Shown here piece after piece: positions 1-5,473 of a DNA stretch of 9,901 bases. Under the pieces are notes generated by a model. That model ran no database searches and was not told the DNA's origin. It saw only the letters and a program-made list of their open reading frames with translations. Origin of the DNA: Mollicutes bacterium (GTDB taxonomy: Bacteria; Bacillota_I; Bacilli_A; Izemoplasmatales; Izemoplasmataceae). Within the stretch, counting starts at the first letter, position 1, and the number at the start of each line of letters is the position of its first letter. A program made the position numbers and the translations under genes. The stretch spans positions 1 to 9,901 of the forward strand of contig PWKX01000086.1 in NCBI GenBank assembly GCA_003559585.1, in the 5' to 3' direction.

Positions 1-158
1 ACGCTTCGTCAGTCTTATATTCCATCGTTCAAACGGCAATTTTAAATCAAATTAATCCCTATAAGTACATTTCACATGTCCTTCATATTTTGGCGAACAC
101 CAAAATCAATGAACTGGATTTAAATACCTTAACACCATACAATGAAGCCATTAGATAA
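1..158 (+). CDS. IS66-family transposase, C-terminal fragment (cut by window edge)
   Basis: An open frame enters from the left edge (first full codon at 3) and ends at TAA 156-158, giving about 51 residues. The text runs ASSVLYSIVQTAILNQINP, then YKYISHVL, then ELDLNTLTPYNEAIR. This is the pattern at the C-terminus of IS66-type DDE transposases (TnpC): a Ser-rich turn, a helix 'lYSiiqTA..N.lnPykYl.ylL', then a 'l..LlPwn' tail. The usual terminal Trp is Tyr here. The catalytic core would lie upstream, outside the window. Only 12 bases separate the stop from a terminator-like hairpin, and no IS66-type right inverted repeat is visible before the adjoining IS3 sequence, so the right end of this element may be missing. 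Identification rests on motif recall over a short fragment. Confidence 0.7.
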   Translation, partial: ASSVLYSIVQTAILNQINPYKYISHVLHILANTKINELDLNTLTPYNEAIR

Positions 159-170
159 AAATTTTCTATG

Positions 171-209
171 AACAGTCCCCAGTGATCCCACTAGGGACTG
201 TTTTATTTT
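171..209 (+). terminator. Strong hairpin with T-rich tail after the IS66-type transposase gene
   Basis: Arms AACAGTCCC (171-179) and GGGACTGTT (194-202) are perfectly complementary. After one mismatch (C180/A193) the stem continues with AGTG (181-184) and CACT (189-192), leaving the 4-nt loop ATCC. The T-rich tail TTTTATTTTG follows. It lies 12 bases past the transposase stop, so it fits a Rho-independent terminator for that gene. The tail runs into the first codon read for the IS3 orfA, so it would also shield orfA from outside transcription. It could instead belong to the left end of the IS3-type element. Confidence 0.7.
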
Positions 210-528
210 GTCTAGACGTCCTTCAGTTGACGCTTACATAGAAACCATAGAATATTACCGAAAAAACGGTAGAACGGCAACTGAAAGAAAATATAATATT
301 GCTCAAAGCGTGTTTTACAAGTGGGAACGTATTTTGGTGGAAGAAGGTGAAGAGGGATTGGCCATAGAACGGCGCGGTCGACCCAAAGACCCTAAACCCA
401 AAAAAGACGTCAACAAGGACAAGGATTTACTGGAAGAAAATAAACGTTTGCGTATGGAAAACGAATATCTAAAAAAGCTCGACGCCTTGGTTCGCGAACG
501 GGAAGAGCGCGAAAAGAAGAAAAAGTAA
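208..528 (+). CDS. IS3-family transposase OrfA (HTH DNA-binding protein)
   Basis: 106 codons. Residues about 5-60 form the helix-turn-helix domain (GRTATERKYNIAQSVFYKWE: helix, turn, recognition helix), followed by the linker GEEGLAIERRGRPK typical of IS150-group OrfA. From about residue 72 a charged amphipathic helix (LLEENKRLRMENEYLKKLDAL) is the usual dimerisation zipper before the frameshift zone. OrfA binds the terminal repeats and, fused to OrfB by frameshifting, makes the transposase. The start is uncertain: the only initiation-type codon before the domain is TTG 208-210, with no Shine-Dalgarno sequence, and an in-frame stop lies upstream at 169-171. TTG sits in the T-rich tail of the hairpin, so the original ATG and promoter may have been lost. 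The coding body looks intact and expression is doubtful. Confidence 0.8.
   Translation: MSRRPSVDAYIETIEYYRKNGRTATERKYNIAQSVFYKWERILVEEGEEGLAIERRGRPKDPKPKKDVNKDKDLLEENKRLRMENEYLKKLDALVREREEREKKKK
517..525 (+). promoter_or_regulatory. Probable -1 frameshift site joining orfA to orfB
   Basis: AAG AAA AAG precedes the orfA stop TAA (526-528). The orfB frame lies at -1 relative to orfA and is open through this point, as expected for IS3-family programmed frameshifting. The A run is only five bases before G (positions 520-524), so this is G-AAA-AAG rather than the optimal A-AAA-AAG heptamer. Slippage could be weaker than in active relatives. Confidence 0.55.
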
Positions 529-1382
529 AAATTATACTTGAACTAAGGCAGTTAAGAAACTATCCGCTCAATCCGTTACTCAAAATAGCTAGTATAAAGC
601 GCTCAACGTTATACTATGTGAAAGAACGTCTTAACAAGCCTGATCAAGATAGCGCATTAAAAGATATGATTCAAACGATTGCGTTAAAGCATAAACGTAG
701 GTATGGGTATCGTCGTATGGTTTTAGCGTTAAGAAATGAGTACGGCTTAATTGTGAACCATAAGAAGGTTATTAAACTTATGAGACAGTTAAGTGTTCAA
801 TCCATTGTCAGACGAAAGAAATACAAGTCTTATAAGGGTGAAGTGGGTAAAATCGCCCTAAATATTTTGGATAGAGATTTTACCACCACGCTACCGAATC
901 AAAAATGAGTTGCGGATTTAACTGAGTTTAAGATTAATGATTGTAAGATCTATTTATCCCCTATAATGGACTTATACACTAACGTGATACTGAGTTATAA
1001 TATCGGTTATTCTCCAAATGTCAGTCTCGTTACTGAAATGTTAGATCAGGCGATTAAAGGCCGTGATACCACTAATTTAACCTTTCATTTTGATCAGGGA
1101 TTCCATTATCAGAATCGTTCGTATATATCCAGGTTAGAATATAATAATATTACACAAAGTATGTCCAGAAAAGGAAATTGTCTAGATAACGCAGTCATTG
1201 AGAACTTTTTTGATATTCTTAAATCTGAAATGTATTATACGGAGTCGTTTAAATCGCCTTCCCAGTTTATACAAGCTTTAAAAGCATATATCAAATATTA
1301 CAATGAAGAACGCATTTCAATCAAACTAAAAGGAATGACTCCGGCTCAATACCATCATCATTCCTTAACTAGTACTACTTAA
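519..1382 (+). pseudogene. IS3-family transposase OrfB (DDE integrase), interrupted by one in-frame TGA
   Basis: The -1 frame is open from the slippery zone to TAA 1380-1382 except for TGA 906-908. N-terminal part: KIILELRQLRNYPLNPLLK, then the HTH_21 segment RRYGYRRM and VNHKKVIKLMR, then VRRKKYKSYKGEVGKIA. The rve core follows. The triad is present: Asp in ADLTEF (codon 915-917), Asp in HFDQG (1092-1094) and Glu in AVIENFF (1200-1202). The last two are separated by 35 residues, the D(35)E spacing of IS3. SMSRKGNCLDN and YYNEERI are also hallmarks. The TGA falls where relatives read NQKWVTDLTEF, so it replaces the conserved Trp just before the first catalytic Asp. With the standard code the product is truncated before the active site. 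Apart from this codon the frame has no lesion, so the mutation looks recent. Confidence 0.85.
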
Positions 1383-1390
1383 TTTTTATT

Positions 1391-1415
1391 TGTCTAACTT
1401 TTGGGGTTCAGTACA
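1391..1415 (+). repeat. Right terminal inverted repeat of the IS3-family element
   Basis: Read from the outside inward on the minus strand, the sequence is TGTACTGAACCCC followed by AAAAGTTAGACA, the characteristic terminus of IS150-group IS3 elements (5'-TG, C-rich block, A tract). It begins 8 bases after the orfB stop. The flank after 1415 is AAAAC. The target duplication cannot be confirmed because the left end is not recognisable. Confidence 0.8.
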
Positions 1416-1432
1416 AAACCGGTGATTTTATG

Positions 1433-2026
1433 TTATCGATGTAGGGTGACAATGGCTTCATAGATGTGATTAATCAAAGTTGGTTCATCAAGGTTACGGG
1501 ATACATCAAACTTTAAAAAGACACTTCCGAAAATCAAACCTTCAATCACCGCTAGTTTATCTTCGTTAATCGGTTTAATCACATTTTCTTGTAACCCTTT
1601 ATCAAGAATCTTCAATAAATAGGTCTTAACGTTTTGCGTTGTGTTTTGTAATTTTTCAATCATCTCAAGTTTAGCTTCTTTTGGTAGCTTTCTAATATCC
1701 GGATGATGTGCGTACTCGTGTAAAGTCTCAATTTTATGTGCGTGTGCGTATACTTGTTTAAGATGTATTTTCAAGCACGTTTCAAACATCTCATTGTCAA
1801 TCACATCTTCTTGTATGATTTCTGTGATGATATCTTCCACAAGCATCGTTAATGCGTCGATCAACATACTTTCTTTACTATCAAAATACTCATAAATGGT
1901 ACTTTTACCGATGTCTAAATCCTTAGCGATGTTGCTAATGGTTAGAGATTGATGGTTCTTATCCTCTGTTAAAAACTTTAACACCGTTTCAAGTATGGCC
2001 TTTTTCTTAGGATTCATCATCATCAC
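1433..2026 (-). CDS. TetR/AcrR-family transcriptional repressor of the adjacent RND pump
   Basis: About 194-197 aa, the usual TetR size. The N-terminal HTH is clear at residues 28-55: LTISNIAKDLDIGKSTIYEYFDSKESML, with the STIYEYFDSKE recognition-helix and turn signature. The rest is helical and variable, as expected for the ligand-binding and dimerisation domain. The gene is last in an operon, and its start lies inside the end of the RND gene (20-bp overlap if GTG 2024-2026 is used). Three successive ATGs (2021-2023, 2018-2020, 2015-2017) are equally possible, and none has a good Shine-Dalgarno, so translation is probably coupled to the upstream gene. It probably binds the perfect palindrome at 5407-5432 in its own operon promoter and is released by a pump substrate. 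The right end of an IS lies 17 bases past its stop, and no terminator is visible in between. Confidence 0.88.
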   Translation of the reverse strand: MMMMNPKKKAILETVLKFLTEDKNHQSLTISNIAKDLDIGKSTIYEYFDSKESMLIDALTMLVEDIITEIIQEDVIDNEMFETCLKIHLKQVYAHAHKIETLHEYAHHPDIRKLPKEAKLEMIEKLQNTTQNVKTYLLKILDKGLQENVIKPINEDKLAVIEGLIFGSVFLKFDVSRNLDEPTLINHIYEAIVTLHR

Positions 2027-5000
2027 GACCAGTGCTCATTTGCACCTGTTCTTTTTCTGTTTTTGGAACAAAAATCATTGCCAACACACTCATGACAGCA
2101 ACGAATAGTCCAATAATCATCAGCACAAACTCACCATCAAGCGCGAAGAATAAGGCTACAACTAAACCAATTACCGCAAATAACAATCCAAAGAGGTAAC
2201 GACCAAATCTTGTTAATAATTCATACATGATTGGAATGATAAAAATGGTTAAGAATGTAGCATAAATGAGACCACCAATTGCTGTGATTGCCATCGGTTG
2301 CATCATTTCATCACCTTGACCAATACCAATCGCCATCGCACTCAATGCTAATATCGTAGTCAGAGCGGTCATAAAGATTGGGCGCAATCTTGTTCGTCCA
2401 GCGATCACAATTGCATCCATCAGTTCATAGCCTCGTTCACGTAATTGGTTAATGTAATCAACCAGGACAATGCCGTTATTAACCACCACCCCGCTTAAGA
2501 TGATCAACCCAATCAAGGCCACGATACTAACCGGTAGTCCAAAGATGTAAAGAATCCCAAACCCACCCGTAAAAGCAAGCGGAATGGTCATCATTATGAT
2601 GAATGGATAGGTCAGTGATTGGAACTGAGAGGCCATGATCATATAAACAAGTGCAATCCCTAATGCCCCAACTAAAACCAACGTTTCAATCGCTGCCATA
2701 ATTTCTTCATTTTCACCTAGTACGGTTAATTCATACCCTTCAGCCACTTCATAATCAGCCATCATGTCATTGACGTCTTCACCAACTAAAGTAGCATTAT
2801 AACCACTTTTAAAATCAGCACTAACTGTTAAGCTTCTTACGCCGTTAAAACGACTGATGGTTTCAAACGCTTCTTCACTACTTAGTTCTACGGTTGCGAC
2901 ATCTTCTAAGGTGATGGTTTCTGTTTCATCAAATGGATTTTGACCAACGACTAACGCTTTTAATTCATCCAGGTCTTCAATCGAGCGTTGTTTTTCTTGT
3001 CCATCATCATAAATATAAACATCATAGTTTTGTTGGTTCATGCGAAGTGTTGTGACCATTTCAGGGCCTTCTAAATATTCAGAAACTTGCATTAGGATGC
3101 CACCAACGGTTAAACCGTATTGAATGGCGGTATCTTTATCAACTGTAATCTTAATGTCTTCGGTTTCTCTACCTAACCCCGCATCAATATCACGTAACCC
3201 TTCAATCTCACTTAAAGCATTTGCGAGGCGTTCGGCTTCGCTTCTTAAGGTTGTTAAATCATTACCGCGTATACGAAACTGGATGCCCGCACCAATCACA
3301 GCGGCTGTATCCATTTCAGTTCCTTGAACACTAATTTCGAAATCTTGGTAATTGGCTTCTAAAAACCCTTGAATTTCATCAGCCATTTCAATGGTGGTTA
3401 AATCGCGGTCATCCCTTAAAACAATATTTAAGGTCACTTGATTATCACCGCCACCAAACATAAAGCCCATCATATCAGCGCCCCCAAAGGTAACACCAAC
3501 AGTCTCAACATCATCAAATGTCATTAAAGCATCGCCTAACTGATCGAGCAGTTGTTCTAACTCATCGTAATCCAACGGTGTATCAGCACTGTATTCCATG
3601 GTCGCTTGCAGCGTCCCCTCATCGGTCGCAGGGAAAAACTCAAAACCACGTGATATGGCTGCAAAAACAGATAAACCAAACAAGGCAACGACCACAATAA
3701 GCACCACAGCTTTAACTTTAAAAAACGCTCTTAATACTTTTTCATATCCGGTTTTAATGCCATCAAATAATGTTTTTTTATTAGAAACCTCATCGATTTC
3801 TTCTTTTAAGATTCTATTCGCGACTGTCGGCACAAACGTTAAAGCAATTAATAACGATGCCAGTAACGAGAATGTGATTGTTAAAGCTAACTGATAGAAT
3901 ATCTCACGAATGAAGTCTTCAATAAACATAATTGGTAAAAAGACACCAATTGTTGTCAATGTCGATGCAACAATCGCACCACCAACTTGATGTGTGCCTC
4001 TAATCGCTGCTTCTTTTCTGGTTTTTCCTTCACTACGCATTCGGTATATATTTTCTATAACGACAATACTGTTATCAACAAGCATCCCAATACCGAGCGC
4101 TAAACCACCTAATGACACAATGTTTAACGTGATCCCTGAAAGGTAGATAAGAACTATCGCAAACATCAAGCTAATTGGAATCGCCACACCAATCACGAAA
4201 GTCATCCGCACGTTTCTAAGGAAAACAAAGAGCACAATAATCGCTAAAATACCACCGATAATCAAGTTGTTTATCACAGAACCGGTAGCCAAATTAATGT
4301 ATTCTCCTTGGTCAAATAAAACCGTGATATTTAAGCCTTCTTCTTCATCTGCTAGTTCTAATAAAGCCGCATTGACACCATCAGCAACCTCGGTGGTTGC
4401 GTACTCACTTCCCTTTTGCACAGAAACCGTGACCGCTTCATTGCCGTTCACTTTCGAATATTGACGGTCTTGTGCATTCACAAGCTCTACACTAGCAACA
4501 TCTTCAATGCGAACTGTTGGCATTTCAATACCTGGCATAGGTGATTCAAACTCAAACACTTTTAAATTCTTAATCTCATCTAAATCAGATAAATCATCAC
4601 CAACGCGTACCATATAATTAGCACCATCTAACTCAATAAATCCAGCAGGAAATGCAAAGTTTTGCGCTTGCAAAATACCACTCATCATCTCTTTATCAAT
4701 GCGTGGTGTATCAAAATCTGGTCTCTCACCAGTGAATGCCTCAATCATATCTTTCAGTTCTTCCATTTGTTCGGCAATCTCATCGTTTTTTTCATCTAAC
4801 AATGCTTGATCGATTTGAATGCGCACCTCTGACTCATAACCGCCAGATATGTTTAAAGACGCCACACCTGAGACACGTTCAACTCGTGGCGAGAGTGTAT
4901 CATTAAGCCATTCGGTTAGTTCTGGCAACTCCATGTCATCATGTGTCACACTAAAACTCATCACCGGTAGCATATCCGGGTTCAATCGTATGATATTGGG

Positions 5001-5378
5001 ATTACTTGCCTCATCAGGTAGATTATCCAATACCATGTTTAGTCCCTCACGCATTTCAATAACCGCAGAGTCCATGCTGGTCCCTGAGCTAAACTCAAGC
5101 ATGATCATACTAAAATTTTCTGCGGACGTTGAGGTTACTTCTAAAATATTCGTGGTTGTTTGCAGTGAATTTTCAAGTGGCACCGTAACTTCTTGTTCGA
5201 CCTCTTCTGGGGTTGCCCCAGGATAGGTTGTCACAACCACCGCAAACGGTAAGTTGATGTCAGGTATTAAATCCGTGGTTAAGCGGTTAAATGACACCAC
5301 ACCAAAAATGATGATGGCAATAACCACCATAAACACTGTCACAATCTTTTCTACTGAAAATTGTATAAAATTCTTCAT
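2007..5378 (-). CDS. RND-family efflux transporter (AcrB/SwrC-like), 1123 aa
   Basis: Proton-driven export permease of the plasma membrane (ACR_tran family, COG0841-like). TM1 (about residues 11-30) is followed by the family signature DLIPDINLPFAVVVTTYPGATPEEVE at 36-61, the first extracytoplasmic porter loop, TM2-6 (about 367-520), TM7 (about 557-577), a second porter loop, and TM8-12 (about 895-1055). The relay region of TM4 reads GMLVDNSIVVIEN (432-443), with Asp435 matching AcrB Asp407 and Asn436 in place of Asp408. TM10 reads SGVVVNNGIVLVDYIN (962-977), with Asn where AcrB has Lys940. This VDN/NN variant is common in Gram-positive and adaptor-less RND proteins. A charged segment at about 193-215 looks coiled-coil. 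After TM12 two further hydrophobic segments (about 1061-1080 and 1084-1105) extend the protein beyond the usual roughly 1040 residues. ATG 5376-5378 is preceded by AAAGGGTGA at good spacing. No adaptor or outer-membrane gene is adjacent. Substrate unknown; SwrC-like export of lipopeptides or drugs is only analogy. Confidence 0.93.
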   Translation of the reverse strand: MKNFIQFSVEKIVTVFMVVIAIIIFGVVSFNRLTTDLIPDINLPFAVVVTTYPGATPEEVEQEVTVPLENSLQTTTNILEVTSTSAENFSMIMLEFSSGTSMDSAVIEMREGLNMVLDNLPDEASNPNIIRLNPDMLPVMSFSVTHDDMELPELTEWLNDTLSPRVERVSGVASLNISGGYESEVRIQIDQALLDEKNDEIAEQMEELKDMIEAFTGERPDFDTPRIDKEMMSGILQAQNFAFPAGFIELDGANYMVRVGDDLSDLDEIKNLKVFEFESPMPGIEMPTVRIEDVASVELVNAQDRQYSKVNGNEAVTVSVQKGSEYATTEVADGVNAALLELADEEEGLNITVLFDQGEYINLATGSVINNLIIGGILAIIVLFVFLRNVRMTFVIGVAIPISLMFAIVLIYLSGITLNIVSLGGLALGIGMLVDNSIVVIENIYRMRSEGKTRKEAAIRGTHQVGGAIVASTLTTIGVFLPIMFIEDFIREIFYQLALTITFSLLASLLIALTFVPTVANRILKEEIDEVSNKKTLFDGIKTGYEKVLRAFFKVKAVVLIVVVALFGLSVFAAISRGFEFFPATDEGTLQATMEYSADTPLDYDELEQLLDQLGDALMTFDDVETVGVTFGGADMMGFMFGGGDNQVTLNIVLRDDRDLTTIEMADEIQGFLEANYQDFEISVQGTEMDTAAVIGAGIQFRIRGNDLTTLRSEAERLANALSEIEGLRDIDAGLGRETEDIKITVDKDTAIQYGLTVGGILMQVSEYLEGPEMVTTLRMNQQNYDVYIYDDGQEKQRSIEDLDELKALVVGQNPFDETETITLEDVATVELSSEEAFETISRFNGVRSLTVSADFKSGYNATLVGEDVNDMMADYEVAEGYELTVLGENEEIMAAIETLVLVGALGIALVYMIMASQFQSLTYPFIIMMTIPLAFTGGFGILYIFGLPVSIVALIGLIILSGVVVNNGIVLVDYINQLRERGYELMDAIVIAGRTRLRPIFMTALTTILALSAMAIGIGQGDEMMQPMAITAIGGLIYATFLTIFIIPIMYELLTRFGRYLFGLLFAVIGLVVALFFALDGEFVLMIIGLFVAVMSVLAMIFVPKTEKEQVQMSTGRDDDES

Positions 5379-5406
5379 GTTATCACCCTTTTAATCGTCA
5401 TAAAAT

Positions 5407-5432
5407 AGTCCGACCGAACATTCGGTCGGACT
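5407..5432. promoter_or_regulatory. Perfect 12-bp inverted repeat: probable TetR operator
   Basis: Arms AGTCCGACCGAA (5407-5418) and TTCGGTCGGACT (5421-5432) are separated by CA. The core GACCGAACATTCGGTC resembles the GACCGA-n-TCGGTC-type sites of TetR/AcrR regulators. On the minus strand it starts one base after the -10 box, so a bound repressor would cover the transcription start. It is the only strong GC-rich palindrome in the gap, and the operon it controls ends with a TetR gene. As RNA it could also fold into a GC-rich hairpin followed by ATTTTATG, possibly ending transcripts arriving from the upstream padR operon. Confidence 0.8.
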
Positions 5433-5433
5433 G

Positions 5434-5462
5434 ATTATATCACATTGATTTTTTCAAAACAA
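5434..5462 (-). promoter_or_regulatory. Sigma-A-type promoter of the RND-tetR operon
   Basis: On the minus strand: -35 TTGTTT (5457-5462), a 17-nt spacer, and a consensus -10 TATAAT (5434-5439) preceded by TG-A, making an extended -10 (TGATATAAT). The predicted start falls inside the first arm of the palindrome at 5407-5432, about 50 nt ahead of the ATG. The strong -10 adjoining an operator suggests a promoter that is normally repressed. Confidence 0.75.
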
Positions 5463-5473
5463 CACAGATACTT

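Larger units (their letters stand above)
208..1415 (+). mobile_element. IS3-family (IS150-group) insertion sequence, left end apparently missing, orfB interrupted
   Basis: The element holds orfA (HTH plus leucine-zipper-like helix), a -1-shifted orfB (rve/DDE integrase) and a right terminal repeat ending ...GTTCAGTACA at 1415. Read inward from that end it begins TGTACTGAACCCC, the usual TG...CA form of this family. No matching left repeat is found between the IS66-type stop codon and orfA. Sequence recognisable as IS3 begins at the first codon of orfA, abutting the tail of the preceding hairpin. A deletion or recombination with the IS66-type element is the simplest explanation. The right end lies 17 bases before the tetR stop codon, and the IS genes are convergent with tetR. 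With one terminal repeat and a nonsense codon in orfB, autonomous movement is unlikely. Confidence 0.85.

Noticed and set aside
166..180. Possible left inverted repeat of the IS3 element (ATGAACAGTCCCC-like)
   Set aside because: It only loosely resembles the right end (TGTACTGAACCCC) and is better explained as the arm of the terminator hairpin.
906..908. Genome-wide use of UGA as Trp (genetic code 4)
   Set aside because: Trp codons I checked in the host genes are TGG, no host gene has an in-frame TGA, and padR ends in TGA overlapping the next start; only the IS shows TGA at a Trp position.
1..1415. Composite transposon carrying the RND-tetR operon
   Set aside because: No second IS copy is seen on the far side of the operon within the window, and the IS3 element lacks one end.
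3598..5226. Open frames on the + strand opposite the RND gene (for example 3598-3894, 4267-4464, 4849-5226)
   Set aside because: They lie wholly within the well-supported RND gene on the other strand, show low-complexity Ser-rich translations and no family similarity or Shine-Dalgarno sites.
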